From contig CM034304.1 in NCBI GenBank assembly GCA_019925795.1, forward strand, positions 21,468,228-21,532,227: a DNA stretch of 64,000 nt. The letters run 5' to 3'. This document shows positions 1 through 13,495 of this stretch, piece by piece (the first letter of the stretch is position 1; the number at the start of each line of letters is the position of its first letter). Made by a program: the position numbers and the translations under genes. The notes under the pieces were generated by a model, which was not told where the DNA came from, made no database searches, and saw nothing but the letters and a program-made list of their open reading frames with translations. The DNA comes from Dendrobium chrysotoxum (lineage: Eukaryota; Streptophyta; Magnoliopsida; Asparagales; Orchidaceae).

Positions 1-777
1 TCCGATCGTCCTGGATGATCTTTGACAACCAGTTAAGATTTAGGGCAATTTTTGAGCCCTCCTATTTAAGATCTTTTTCTTTCAATAAGAAGTATCTTTT
101 GCCACTTTTCTTACCAGAGAAAACCTTGAGAGAGAGAGAGAGAGCTTGGGAGAGAGAAAGAGGATCTTGTGAGGGAGAGTTTGTGAGGTGTTCACAAAGG
201 TTGCTCCAAGCAAGGATCTAAGTCATCTTCTCCGGTCGTTATCTCTTGTCTTGTTGGTGGTTATGTGGTAAGATCGTCTGCAAGAAGATCCAGGTTCTCT
301 GCCTACTTTATGAGGAAGCGAAAGGAGTCTAGGTTCTCTTCCTGCTTCAGGAAGAAGCGAAAGGAGTTCAGGTTCTCTGCCTCACCGGGTTGGTGGAATG
401 GAGTTTTTGTACAGGCTTTTCTGCCTTGCTGTAGGAGCAGAAGGAGAGACACTTAGTGTTAGTGCAATACCTGGAGGGGAGGCTCCAGGGAGTGGACATA
501 GGTCAAGTTGACCGAACCACTATAAAATCTTGTGTGTTCTTTCTGATTATTTTCTGTACTTATTTTTCAGTTGATGATTTTGTGCTTGTGATTATTATTC
601 TGTTATTGTTGAATATTTGCACATCATCACGTTACTGTAATTGGTTTTAAAAATATTCAAAAAGATTTTTCAAAATTGTTGTTTGCTCATAAATTTTTAA
701 AAACTACAAATTCACCCCCCCTCTTAGTTAGCCTCGGGATTAGTTCATGAGGGCTTAACATTCCTATCGAACTTTCA
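1..777 (+). mobile_element. Copia LTR, 3' portion (left end outside the window)
   Basis: This matches the last ~780 bp of the Copia A LTRs (29341-30117 and 37321-38105), including the terminal block with 'ttagcctcggga' and the end ACTTTCA at 771-777. It opens with the last unit of the LTR palindrome array (5-19), then a TATA-like TATTTAAG at 63-70, a GA-rich stretch, and short tandem repeats of about 38 bp at roughly 285-385. No PBS follows position 777, so this is a solo LTR or the 3' LTR of an element lying to the left. It sits inside, or directly beside, the CACTA-like sequence. Confidence 0.85.
5..19. repeat. Last palindrome unit of the Copia LTR array
   Basis: A 15-bp odd palindrome of the form ATCGTCC-N-GGAYGAT. 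It sits at the same place relative to the 'gaccagttaagatt' block as the final unit in the Copia A LTRs. The rest of the array is outside the window. Confidence 0.75.
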
Positions 778-1249
778 GGAGAATTACATTGGCAAACAGA
801 GCATGAGAGTCAACGGATAATAGAGCACCGATGATGATTTTTTGCAAATGGGAGTGGGAACAATCACTAAATACATTGAATGAAATGAGAGAGAATTTAT
901 GGCTTATGATTTTTACGAATGGGAGCAGATATGGAAGGAGAATTAGCATAATAAGAGGGCAAGAAGGGCTAGGTGTAAAATAGGGCCTTTTCTATGGCTT
1001 TTATGGTGAATCATCCACTGGAATGATTCTGGCAAAAATTTTGCCATAACATTTTACCAGCTTTAAGCATATCAGTAAATTCCCCAATGGATTTTTCATT
1101 AAAAATTTTTTGGTGGCTATACCACTGGAAGATCTGTCAGAAAGTTCAATCTAGATTTTGTCAAAAAATCTACCAATTTTTTTCTGATATTTTCGACTGT
1201 CTTCTATTCATCAAAATTTCTATCAGAACAAACTATTTTTCCTATAGTG
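778..1249. mobile_element. CACTA-like DNA transposon terminus (fragment)
   Basis: On the minus strand this segment begins CACTATAGGAAAAATAG (1233-1249), close to the plant CACTA (En/Spm) terminal inverted repeat CACTACAAGAAAAA. It is followed inward by subterminal blocks resembling each other in both orientations (GTGGTATAGCC, ATCCATTGGGG, CCAGTGGAT), as expected of En/Spm ends. The next three bases, TAC (1250-1252), would be one copy of a 3-bp TSD. Gypsy 1 coding sequence resumes at once on the right. The left terminus is not visible because a Copia LTR ends at 777. No transposase is seen. Assignment rests on the terminus alone. Confidence 0.5.
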
Positions 1250-1252
1250 TAC

Positions 1253-2340
1253 AACAGCTTCATTTCAGGTTCCTTCTCCCAACTAGTTTCTCTCTCCATT
1301 TTATTATTCTACTAAACATTAACCATTGGAATATGTTTGTTTCTTAATCACCTAACATCATAAGCCAAAATATTCTCTAGTTCTTCTCTATAGTTCATAT
1401 TGGGATGTACCTCAACTTCTTCAGCAGATATATGATTCTCATAATCAGATACTCATTTTTGCAGAAGTGATACGTAAAATATGTTGTAAATTTTAGACAT
1501 AAAATTTGTCAACTATAACTTGTAGGCAGACTTTCAAAATTTTTTCAATAACTTTAAAGGGTTCAACATATATTGGACTTAATTTTCCTCTTTTGTTGAA
1601 TCTGTTGATGCCTTTCATTGTCCTATTTCTTCCTGTCTTGTATAGGTTTTAATCTATTACTAATCAAATGAATATTTTCATTAGCAACATCAACCAAAAT
1701 TGGCCCAATCAAATTCCTTTCACCTATCTCTATCCAAGACAGAGGGGTCGTAGACTTCCTACCATACAGAGCTTCACAAGGGGTCATACCTATGCTTAGC
1801 TGAAGGTTATTATTATAAGAAAATTTCAATAGAGGAATGTGATCTTCTTAACTGCCATAAAAGTTTAGAATACACAATCTCAAAATATCTTCAAGTCTTT
1901 GAATAATCCTCTTAGAATGTCCTCATTCTACAGATGAAAGTCATACATAAATAAAATTTTGTGCCCAAACCCTTGTTGAATACCACTCCATAATCGAGAA
2001 GTAAACCTGCCATCTCTGTAAAAAATAATCACCTTCAAAATTCTAGACAATCGGATAATCTCACACACGTAAACTTGTGCCAATCTGTCCACTGAATTAG
2101 ACTATCATATCAAAATAAAATGAGCTGATTTTTTCAAATAGTCTACCATAACCAAAATGGCATTATGTCCTTATCTCAACCTATAAAAACTCATAGCAGA
2201 TTCTATAATCACCTCTTCTCATTTCTAGTCTAGAATGGGTAATGGTTGTAAAAAATTTCCCTGTCGTTGATATTCTACTTTCATTAAATGATAGGCATTA
2301 TATTTGGAAATAAAATATGCCACGTCTTTTTTTTAAAGTC
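1253..2340 (-). pseudogene. Gypsy 1 integrase and chromodomain-like C-terminus (degraded)
   Basis: The best-preserved stretch (1623-1829) reads NNLQLSIGMTPCEALYGRK, the conserved Ty3/Gypsy integrase segment 'SSIGMAPYEALYGRK', followed by a GER..GP.LV block. Upstream in reading direction (about 2340-1990) are the block before the core domain (QRQGNFLQPLPIL), a KSAHF motif, and RDGRFTSRLW, equivalent to the second catalytic aspartate region. Downstream is GKLSPIYVEPF (about 1580-1550), the GPF/Y module. Nearer 1260-1350 are remnants matching the 'RNK..PMVKVxW..E.ATWE' chromodomain pattern of Tekay elements. Several frames must be combined, with many stops, so it cannot be functional. The CACTA-like element interrupts the far end. 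Confidence 0.8.
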
Positions 2341-3030
2341 AAGCCACTAGAATATATCTTTCTTATCATTATATATATATTTTTGATTTCAGGATGAATA
2401 GTATAACTTGAATAATAGCCTCATGTAGAATAACTAATCTCAAATCTCCAAAACTCAAAACCCATAATTTGTTCTTACATAAGATAATACCAAAATCAAA
2501 TACTCATAATTCAAAGTTCTTATTGGATTTGATTTGGTCAATCAACTTTAATTATTTTGCATCCAATTTTGAGAATCTTGACTCCGTTTTTGTATAAATG
2601 GTTGAATGATCATCTAAATCAGAATACCATAATCTTGATTAATAGGAGAAATAAACTCCAATTGAAGCTTCTCCATGTCTTGAATCAGATATTCATTAGA
2701 AGTAAACTGAATAAGTGATAATCTAGAAAACTTTCTGCTCAAAACGTTTTCTACAACATTAGCTTATCATGTTGATACTAAATAGTCATATCATAATCTT
2801 TAATCTGCTTAAGCCATCTCCTTTATCTCAAATTTAGATCCTTCTAAATAAATATATACTTTGGACTCTAGTGTTCAGTAAAGATATCACACCTGACACC
2901 ATACAGATAATGTCTCCAGATCTTGAAAGTAAATATGACAATAGTATGTTTCAAATCATGTGTTTGATAGTTCCTTTTATATGGCTTCAATTACCTAGAA
3001 GCATATGATATAACTATCATGCCCCATAAT
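2341..3030 (-). pseudogene. Gypsy 1 RNase H to integrase linker (degraded)
   Basis: This stretch aligns by eye with the collinear segment of Gypsy 2 (60850-61530). Shared blocks include the 'cttaagccat' region near 2810 and the 'cttcaatta' region near 2985. It corresponds to the RNase H C-terminus and the zinc-binding entry of integrase. No long frame remains and I could not place catalytic residues. An inserted LTR separates it from the RNase H start at 4609-4800. Confidence 0.6.
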
Positions 3031-4603
3031 CTAATTTGAAAGAATTTTTTGTTTAGCTTTTATTATATAACAACCAGAACTATCTAATTTCATCTATTAG
3101 TATGAAATAATATAAATAAATTTTATAATTTAAAATATTAATACACATATATATTCATTGACTCGAAAATAAATCATATAAAGTACTCAAAAAATTATAT
3201 AATCACAACATATCATTTCATTTTGTAGTGCAAAAGAATAATTAAAAAAAAAAAAGAATCTGAGCAATCCTAATTAATCTCACTCTCTCGCTTCCTTGCC
3301 CTGGCCTGAAATCATTTAACACACATTATTATTTTAGTACTATAATAATAATAGCGACCAACGATTACCCAATAATATATCCACATTCAATTCCAAGACA
3401 TTATAGTAAGTAAAGAATAATTGAACTTAATTCAAAAAGTGTTAAAATATCATAACGGCAGACAACAGAAAAACCTATTGAACATAAATTCATATTTTTA
3501 AAAATCAACCAAATTATCAAAGATTATATATAATAAAATTCTAAAGCTTTAATTTAATTATATCACTATTTTAGATAACAAAGTAAAATTTTAAATTTAT
3601 AAAAATTACTATTTTTTCAAAATTATCTAACAAAAATCTCAAATAAATACTCAAACTGTTCATAATCTCAATCTAAATAAGTGAAACTTCTACCAATACA
3701 AAATTATCCTCATTTTTCCATAATAAAAATATAAATTTGATTAAAAAATCATAAAATAATAAATTATTGAAATAAAAAATAAGATGATAGTTTCTTACAA
3801 TGAGACGAGCAAATCTCCCAACATAGTTGACAGACAAAAATTGTTCTATAGCCTCCAAATCCTAAGGTTTCTTTTCTCTCTCCTCACTTTTCTCTCTTTT
3901 TTTCCTAATTCCTTCTTTGTTAGCCGATTTTAATCTCAATCTCTATAATGTATTAAAAAGTTACGTAGAGAAATTTCTGCTAATATAAAATTATCCTCAT
4001 TTTTATGTAACAAAAATATAAATTTGACAAAACAAATCTCAAAAATAACAAATTATTAAAATAAAAAATAGGATAATATTTCTTACAATGAGATAAGCAA
4101 ATCTCCTAACAGAGTCAATGGATGAAAATTGTTATACGACCTCCAAATCCAAAGTTTTCTTTTCTCTCTTTTTTCCTAATTCCTACTTAGTTAACCGATT
4201 AAACCAAAGGAAATGGTTTTAAAAAATAAACATTAAGTGATTTATGATATTTAGAATAAAATAATAATAATATAATAATTTAATTTAATTAATTTTTATT
4301 ATAAAATTTATATAATTATTTGGCTTAAAAATTATAAAAAAAATATTTATAAAATAACCCATTTTATTAAAAAATTTTAGTGAAATCAATTTGCAAAATA
4401 GACATCGGAAGGTCCCAAAACCCCCATTATACAGACATGTGTCAATTTCATTAGCATTTGCACCAATGCCCAAATATTATGGAAAACATTAATGTAATTA
4501 AATCACTACATTTTCTATGTTATCGTGATGATGATTTATGATTTAGATTTATAATGGCCCCTAAAAAAAATTATTTGGTCAGATCAAAATACTGGCTGTT
4601 ACA
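3031..4603 (-). mobile_element. Solo LTR of another Gypsy element
   Basis: Gypsy 1 coding similarity stops at about 3030 and resumes at about 4604. The right edge, read on the minus strand, starts TGTAACAGCC, a normal Gypsy LTR start, and the opposite LTR edge is probably near 3066 (minus-strand end GGTTGTTATA). ATAAT lies on both sides (3026-3030 and 4604-4608) and may be the TSD, though it is AT-rich and the left LTR edge is not a clean CA. The interior is non-coding and contains a tandem duplication at about 3660-4200. Confidence 0.6.
3660..4200 (-). repeat. Tandem duplication (~290 bp, two diverged copies) inside the solo LTR
   Basis: The block containing 'aaaattatcctcattttt', 'tcttacaatgaga' and 'gcctccaaatcc' near 3700-3870 recurs near 3985-4155 in the same order, with scattered substitutions and small indels. 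Confidence 0.75.
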
Positions 4604-4608
4604 ATAAT

Positions 4609-4800
4609 TTTCCTATGATGCATCAAAATGCATCCTTGTCCCTTCAATAAAGCATTATTAAATACCTAGAATCCTTTTGTACTAGATTGAAGAGTCAAAA
4701 TTAGAGCAAAAGTCAAGTAGTTCTTTAGCTTCTAAAAGTTAGACTCACACTTAGATGTCTAGATGAAAGTTACTATCTTTTGAGTCAATCTCATCATATT
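4609..4800 (-). pseudogene. Gypsy 1 RNase H, N-terminal part (degraded)
   Basis: Read on the minus strand, this follows the RT thumb and carries TSKCESNFQKLKE-like sequence, the 'C..SF..LK..L' start of Ty3/Gypsy RNase H. Gypsy 2 has the same segment better preserved at 61553-61741. The reading frame is broken and the rest of the domain is displaced beyond the inserted LTR. Confidence 0.65.
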
Positions 4801-4809
4801 TGCAAAAAT

Positions 4810-5650
4810 CTAGGAGAATTCTTTCACAAAAATTTTATAATAGTTGCCCATGCTTAAGAAACTATGCACCATAGATACAGTAGTAGGCCTCCGCCAACCA
4901 GTAATAGCATGAATCTTTTGGGGATCCACAAAAATACCTACATTGCTCACTACATGTCTTGGAAAAGAAATACTCTTCAGCCAAAATTCACACATAAAAA
5001 AATTAACATACAACTAATACTATCTCAGAGTCTCTAAAACAATCCTCAGATGCATAGTATGATCCTCTTCAGAAGTAGAGTAAACCAAAATATCATCCAT
5101 AAAGATAATCACAAACTAATCTAGATACTCTCGAAATACATCATTCATCATATCCATGAAAACTACTAGTGCATTAGTCATCCCAAAAGACATAATTAAG
5201 AACTTATAGTGTCTATACTGAGTTCTAAAAGCAATATTCATTACATTTGCCTCTTCACCTTTACCTGATAGTATCCATATCTCAGGTCAATCTTAAGAAA
5301 TATAAAGGATCTAAAAAGATGATCAAATAAATCATCAATCCTTATTAAAGGATACTTGATAGTGACTTTATTGAGTTTCTTGTAATCAATTCACATGTGC
5401 ATTGTACTATCCTTTTTTTTAATAAATAGAATAGATGCTCTCCATAGAGACACATTAATACAGATAAATCCCCTCTCTAATAACTCCGAAAGTTGTATTT
5501 TTAACTCTTGAAACCCCTTAGATGCCATCCTATATGGAGTTTTAGATATCACATGTATACTCAAAAATACATCAATAAAGAATTTAAAATCTTTGTTTAA
5601 GACAGACTCTTTAACTCCTGAGGAAACACATTTGGAAACTCTCACACTAT
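4810..5650 (-). pseudogene. Gypsy 1 reverse transcriptase (degraded)
   Basis: Minus-strand order is as in Ty3/Gypsy RT. At about 5520-5400 there is TPYRMA, then the LLERGFI..NVS block and LFIKKKDSTMHM. The active-site motif reads FMDDILVYS near 5081-5107, equivalent to F/YxDD. At 4810-5013 a continuous stretch has CEFWLKSISF, GHVV-like and DPQKIHAITGWRRPT blocks, and FLSMGNYYKIFVKEFS, the conserved end of the fingers/thumb region. Two frames are needed and several stops are present. At 5650 the sequence is cut by the giant element with TSD ACTAT; the upstream part resumes at 27876. Confidence 0.85.
5646..5650. repeat. TSD (left copy, ACTAT) of the giant LTR element
   Basis: ACTAT directly precedes the LTR start TGTTGACC at 5651 and recurs directly after the second LTR at 27871-27875. 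Both lie in the Gypsy 1 protease-to-RT region. Confidence 0.85.
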
Positions 5651-6519
5651 TGTTGACCACATTTTTGTATGAGATCACTAGGATCCATTGAATCACTAGA
5701 ACCAATCTAGTTTCTAGGTTCTATCTAGACACTAAGATCTTCCTAAACCTTAGGATCCTTCTAGATTCTAGACCTTAAGATCTATCCAAGCCCTAGGAAT
5801 ATTCTAGATTCCAGACCCTAGAATTGCTCTAGACTCTAGGACCAATCTAGACTTCAGATCAATCCAATCCTCAAACCAATCCAGATTCCATAGTTTCCTA
5901 AACTTCAGATCAATCTAGCTTCCCATCAAACTTTAGCCCTATTTAATCTTATGTAATCATTTAAAATATTATCATTGATTCAAATAATATAGAATCAAGC
6001 GACCAAACCCAGAATCTAGATCAAATTCATAAATCTATACCAAAATTCAAAGCCAAAAGCTGATGTCCTAAAGGCCCTTTTCAATAATTTCTCAATCACC
6101 TTGAAGCCCAATCAAATGACCTCTAATTTAGAGTCTATCAATTGCATATTGATAGGACATGTCTCTAAAGATAACCCTCCAAATTTTAACCCATTCTAAG
6201 GTCTCTAGCCTTAGAAACTAAATCTATTTCCAAAGATTATAAAACTTTCAAATATTTATGTCCTATGCCACTGGACCTGCCACCTAGTAGATCTTGACCT
6301 TGGAGCCTTCTCTAAACCCTCTGATTACATCCAAACCCTTAATTATGAATTTTTAAGCATTAAATTGCATTTTGGTAGACCTACTTTGACCTTCAATTGA
6401 TTAGGGGTCAAAATGATCACCAAAGTACCCCTTAGGGGTTTAAACAGTCATTTCAAACCAAATGGCCTCCTCTTTGTATAAGACCACTTCTAGTAGATTT
6501 CAAAAATCAAATCAAACTT

Positions 6520-6720
6520 GTTGGACCCAAACACAGGCCCTAGCTCAACCTAGTTGACCAAGTTAACCTAGGTTGACCAAATAGGTCCTTTAGGGTCTAA
6601 ATAGTTAATTTGATTGAATTGACCTCCCCAAACCTTATGATTATCTCCAATAGACTCAAAACATCAAATTAAATCTATTGAACCTAATCCCTGGTCCTGG
6701 GTCAACCTTGTTGACCAAAT
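6520..6720 (+). repeat. Internal ~165-bp duplication with clustered TTGACC words, LTR 1
   Basis: Two adjacent segments share '..ttg(g/a)a.c.aa.cc.gg.cctgggtcaac..ggttgacca' and differ by substitutions. The same duplication is present in LTR 2 at about 20890-21115, so it predates insertion. Each copy contains GGTTGACCAA or TTGACCAAGTTAACC, which match the W-box core TTGAC(C/T). Confidence 0.6.
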
Positions 6721-9455
6721 CAAGCATTAAGCTGCTATGTATTGAATCAAATCCTAGATGCATTCAAATCTCATTCAAATTTCCTTAAAAATACCATTGG
6801 TGATTTGGGTTGGACTGGTCACCATGACCTAGCCATCAGTTAACCTTATCAACGGAACCCAGTTATGGTTAACTCAAGTTAATATGGGTCCTTTGAGTAC
6901 TCATATTCAAGTTCAACCCAATCAAGCCTTCCAAACATTCAAGAGCATCCAATTACATGCCTTGGATATTCTCAAACTCATCATGAGTCAAATCACATTT
7001 AGTTTGACTTGGTCAAACTCATATGTTTGATCAATATACAAGCTATACGCAAACTCTAATCAACTCAAGCTATCTATCCTATATCAAGCTTCAAACTAAC
7101 TCCAATCCATGACCTAAACACGTCCTATTCATTGGTTAATCAATTTCAAGAAGGGTTGACCAAGTCAACCTACTATACTTAGTCAAACTCCTTCCCATAC
7201 ACTTAAACCTCAAGTCTCTAGCCATCAAACTCCCTTCAATACATCCAACCAGTTCAAACCCTCTCCTTCATGACACCTAACCACCCCTTGACTGTTGACT
7301 AGTCAAATCTAGTCAAAAAAGGGATTTGGAGGGGTCAATGATGGTCAAAAGGCCTCTTAAGCTTAATCCTCTCCACTCTAAACCATGCCAATAGCTTCTA
7401 GCTACTCTAGAACCTTCCTATACCGCATCCAGGCCCTTCGATCAAGATCCAACATTCCCTAATCATCCCATATGCCTATAAGGACAAAAGGAGCTTTACA
7501 CCTCACTTGTCCTTTGTCATTTGATCCCATTGCCCCAAACCACTCCCTTGCCACTTGGTAAGCATCTAAGGAGTATCCTAGTCGATCCTAGCCGTCCCTT
7601 TGGCCTAGAGATGTTTGAATACGTAAAGTCCCCAAAACTAGATCATTAAAGCATCCCACATTCTCTCACTATCCAACCCTTCCTAGACCTAGCTCTTATT
7701 TTATTCGAGCTTCCAGACCTCCCTTCACCTATTCCCAGCTCAACTCCCCCGGTTAAAGCTTCCGACAGTCAACTTTCCATTGAGTCCAAGCATATTCTAT
7801 CCAAAGGCTTTGCCAGCTCAATCCAATGCATTTCAGACCACGAGTTTAACAGGGAAATTATACGGAGATAATCTACAAGTTCAGAGAGCCCAAGATCAAT
7901 CAAATCCACTATTTATTTTGGCTAAAATCTCTAAACCTAGGTTAGGACACTCTAGTCTAAATAATATTTTGTTAAGTGCATTTTAAGCAATCAAACAACA
8001 TCCACATGAATTCTATTCATCCCCAACACCTATGTTTTAAATTTCAAGTGATTTGATTGACTGTGTTGAGAGAACAAGGAGAAAAAACCATTCTATGGTT
8101 CTTTCGTAACGTACCCTTAGTGTACGTTGTTTGGATCGTTAATCGTACGATCAACAATCCAAATCAAGCCATTCTACAACTTCATTCAATCGTAGATCCG
8201 ATCTCATGGTCAGTTACTTCGTTCGGCTTCATACCAGTCGTCCATTTCAAAACCGGAGAGATCCAACGGTTTAATGAGATGCTGACTCAGATTAAGTGAA
8301 CTGCGCCCACGGTCCTGTGATTGCCCACTGATTGCCTCCATATTTTGAACCTACTAATGTGAGCCTTCCATGTGTCTAGTCCACCGCCGACGTGCCGCCA
8401 GAGGATATTTAAGGGTATTTTAATTATTTTAAATACTTTTTTATAAAAAAAACATCAAAATTTAATTTAAAATTCAAATGAAATGAAATAATTATATATT
8501 TTATATCAAATTAATCATAATTTAAAGTACTTTTAAGAATAATTTAAAATACTTTCATATATTTTAAAATTTTAAAGTTTTAACTAATAAATATTTAATT
8601 AATATTTAAATTAATTATTATTGATATTTAGGTTCAATATTAATTTAAATATTTTCTAAAATAAAAATGTTATTTTCAAATAGATTAATTAAATCAATAA
8701 AACGTTTTTTAATTATTTTAAATTAAAATTTTAATTAATATATATAATAAATTTTAAATACTTTTAATTTTTTAAGTATTCTTAATATTCAGTTAATATT
8801 TAATTTAATATTGAATTAAATATTTTAAAAAAATAAAAACCTATTTTAAAATTTTAGATAATTAAAGAATTATTTTAAAATATTTTAATTTGAAATTCAA
8901 ATTAATTTAAAATATACCTTATATTTTAAATAATTCTAAATTAATTAAGTATTTAAATATTTAATTAATATTAAATTTAATTAAATTATTTTGAAAATTT
9001 TAAAGAAAATTATTTTAAGTAATTTTAAAATTTTAGAAAATATTTGAATTTAATTTACCATAATTTAATAGTTATTTTAATTATTAATTAATAATTAATT
9101 AATTTAAGTACTTTAATTAATATAAAACTTCAAAAATTCATAAGAAATTCTAATTAATTTAGAAAAATACATATAATATATCAAATTTTTTAAAATTTTT
9201 GCTACTTTATTTGAAATTTAATTTTAAATTTAATTTCTTTATATATATATTTTTAAAATAATTTTAAATGCCTTTAAACATTTAATATTCAATTATTATT
9301 TAATTAAATAGCAGTCAAAATTATTTCAAAATTAGAGAATCTCTATTTTAAATTATTTTTGATTTTATATAATCTTTCAAAAATTATTTTGAATTATATT
9401 CTAATATTACTTAAAATTTATAATTTTAAAAGATTTTTATGTTATTTTAAAATAG

Positions 9456-9562
<107 letters not shown>

Positions 9563-12500
9563 GAGTGCCATAAGATGTGGGTTTGAAACTTTAAACATGG
9601 ATTGATTTTGCATGAATAGAATTCTGGGGAAGGGTTAGTGAATGGTTATATTATAACTATTCACTAATCAAAGCTTATATATATTATTTACCTTCAATTC
9701 TTGCATGTATAGGGTACACACACTCGCACTTAACTTAGGCTCTCTTAGACTTAGGAATTATTTGTGATTGTGTATGCATGTATATGTACGTTTAAGGGTT
9801 AGACAAACTTTGATTTAAGCCCATACATGCTTAGTAACATTAAGGATAAAAAAATTAAGGCTTTGTTTAGAAAACTTATGTTAATTTAAAAAATTAAAAT
9901 AAATGTCCATTAGGGATGAAACTCAAACCATTCAAACATAGTTACATTCTCAGCCATAGAAATTTTCTCACTGGTTTTTTTTTTAAATTATTAAACCCTT
10001 TAATTAATTAACTTAAAAATAAACCCTTAATTAAGCCTTAAAACTTCCAAAAATTTAAATCCAAAAAATAAAAGTTCCATCTCAAATTAACTAGAATTTA
10101 AACCTTAACACAAGAAAATTAAAATAATCTTGACTGAACTTTAATTTCAAGCTTAATTTAATTTTAATTAAAAATTAATATTTAATTAATTTAATTAATT
10201 AAAAATATTTATAAATTTCAAAAAATTCCCAAACACTTAAAAATCTCTCCTTAGGTCATTCTTGACCATTACGATGATTTCAAGGAGTTTGGAGTTTATT
10301 TAGAGCAAAATTGTTAAAACCCCTTAATTAAAACTATTAAATAATTCAAATAAATATCAAAACTTCTAAAAATCATAACGAATTCCAGGAAATTCAAAAT
10401 TAGGAAAACCTAAAGGCATTCAACTCTATTTGAGGTCTAATATTTATTAAAAATATTAAACCACTAGAAATAATTTAAAATCAAAAAGTCAAAAATCTAG
10501 TCAACCTTAAGACAAAATTTAAGTTAAAATTTTAAAAATTCATAACTTTTTATAGAAAAATCTAAATCTAGCAAACTTATAGTCTAATTACTCACCTTAA
10601 GGTCTATTATTTAAAAAAAAATATTAACTTTTTAGAAATCAATCTTAATGTAAAAGTTAAATTTTGACCCCTTTAATTAATGCTTTTAAATAATTCAAAT
10701 AATTCCAAAAAATTCAATAATTGATATAAAAATCCAAAAAACCTTAATCCAACTTTAAAAACCCACAACCAATCAATATTAATTAAAATTCATCAATTTT
10801 CAACTTTAATCAATTCAATTCACTTAATTATACAGGTTACCACTTGGTAACCCAGGCCTACGAGGCTATTAACTTAGCCCCAAAGAATGTGAAATAAACT
10901 TCATGGCCCCAGTGAGCAACAAAGTTAGTAGCCATCCAACACTTAAAATATATCTTAAAATAAATTTTAAATCAGTAATATTTAAACTTTAATTAAAATT
11001 TCCTTTAAGCCTTTCAACCAACCAGACATTAAATAACTTTAACTAATTGGCCTACATAGAATATATCCAAACCACACAATCTATCTCACACACTTTAGAT
11101 GATTTGCTAGGATAAAAAACTCTAGTCTTAGATTAGGTCGGTGTTTTTTTCTACTGTGTGCTAGGTTTTCGAGATTTAATAACATCCTCGTTGAAAATAT
11201 GTTGATATGATTATCTATTTAATTTTTGTACTCTGTGATGTGATTGATTGTGCATTAGATTACTCCCATATTATGTATGATTTATTTACTAATTTAATCT
11301 TATGCAGGTGACCATGCTCGTTCAGGGCAATCAAATATAAAGGGGGCAAAGTAAATCAAGCTTTAAAATTAATAATATTTTATGCAGGTACTGCACGCTC
11401 ATGCTAAAGACCCCCTTTAAATTAAAAGAGCATGGCCAAGTGTGGCTATGAATTTGAGTATTTAATTTTTATATATATAACTGCTTGGGATTATTTGAAT
11501 TCAAATTATCTAGAATAACCCTGCAGGTTGTATTTGAGTTTAGATTTTCAATTTTATTCAAAGTAATTTAATTTCAGTTAAGTTGTAATTTTAAAGTGGT
11601 TTGAGATGGAATATATATATCCTATTTAGATTCCAAAGAGGAGAGAACATCCCTTAAGGGAGAGTTCTCCTCCATTTGGAAAACTAAATCAGGATAAATT
11701 TCAAGTATCCAAAGGGGAAAAGATAATACGCCTTTCAAGGGGGGAGTTTTTTTTCATTAGGATAATCAAACTCGATGATCCAAGGAGCTTGTAGAATGAC
11801 GAAGAAGAGAAGAATGAGAAGACCCATTCTTAAAGTCACTTGGGTTTTAGGACTAAAAATATGGGCTTGTTGTCAGTATTACCCAGCCACTTTAATTTTT
11901 GTAATTCTAGATTATAATATTAAGTGGCGCTTCCCACATGGACTTTTAATTTGAGTATTAATTTAACTGATTTGATTATTAATTGATGTACTTGCTTTGC
12001 GATTAGGATTACATGCTTTTAGTAGTTTTTTTGGTAATTTTATATGTCGATATTTGATTTAGCTTAAAACCCGATCGAAGGCTTGTGAGGGTACACTTAA
12101 AAATATTTTCTACTTGAAATTAAACTTAAAATATTTAAGTCCATATAGAAACTCTAACAAATTTAAGAAGTAAGCTTAGATTCTCTGAAGTTCACATGCA
12201 TCCATTTTAAATCTTATCTTCCTTGTTAGGCACCTCACCGCCTACAGGTTCTGGTAGGCCACCTGACCTATTAGGGTGCAATCCTGCCAAGGGGATGTTA
12301 TGCAATCTATAAGATAAAATTATTTTTAAGCCTAAATTTTAAACTGCTTCATTCAAATTTATGCATTTTAATTAAGTTAATTTATATGCATTGCATTAGA
12401 TATAAATTAAAAAGGAGTATAAAATTTAATTGCATTTTATTTCAAGTTTTATATTACCCAACATAAGTCAAGGGGCAATTTAGGATCTGCCTAGATGTCG

Positions 12501-13495
12501 GCCCAACTTTCTCAAACTTAACTTAATTAAATATCCTTATCCATTCTTTCATAAGTGATCAGACTCATGATTTTAAAGTGCCTAGGTGTTTAGCTGGCTC
12601 CCCAATTTAGGCTGGGATAAGTCCAGGTTTGTACTATGTTAGCTAGGTTCGGGTTACTAATTTTTAGTACCTAATTTAGACTTAGATTCTGAGGTAGGCT
12701 CAGGTTATAAGACCTCAACCTTCAGGAATCGAATCACAATTTTTTAATAAAATTGATAATTCAAACTTAAATCTCTTTCCATTCAAATTCAAGCCTAACA
12801 CTTATGATTGGCTAGGGTGCTTCTGAAATGTTTCTAAATCCTAAAGCACCTCCTATCTTTCTTCCTTTGATATCTAGAAATAAGTGTTTCACTTTGATCC
12901 AATCTTGATTGAAAATTCCAATCCTTGCTTCCTTTGACATCATCCCTTGAAATCCAAAAAATAAAATTTCTATCATTATTTTAATCAAGAGTGATGTAAT
13001 TAACTATGTGGCCTTACGCTCATAGGAGATTTAAAAACCCAGATCAATTTTTCAAAATCAAGTTTTTTTTTTTAAATTTAATTAATTCTCTTTTGAAAAT
13101 TAAATTTAACGATCATTATCATCATATTCAAATGATCGATAACAGATGATATTCTCTTTATTCAAGAAGATATATCATACTATTATTGTAACTTTGATTA
13201 TAAACTAATGACCCCTTTATCCAGATTAGTACAGTCGAATACTATATCAAACATAATTTCGACTCTTTGGGGTTGATTGTGGTTCTTTCCTGAATTTGAC
13301 TATGGTAATCAGGATAAACTCAAAGTTTTGAAATCTAAACCCATTAGGGAATGATATGTTCACCTTCTGAAGTGATATATCATTCATAATGATATATTTG
13401 ATTTCAAAATTGAAATTCTAGAAAACTAACTATTCCCAAAGAAAATTAATCTTTTTCAAAACTCTAACAACACTTTTGCAATCAAATAACAAAAA

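Noticed and set aside
8057..8299. 80-codon frame inside the giant 5' LTR
   Set aside because: The homologous stretch in LTR 2 has no matching frame and the translation shows no known motif.
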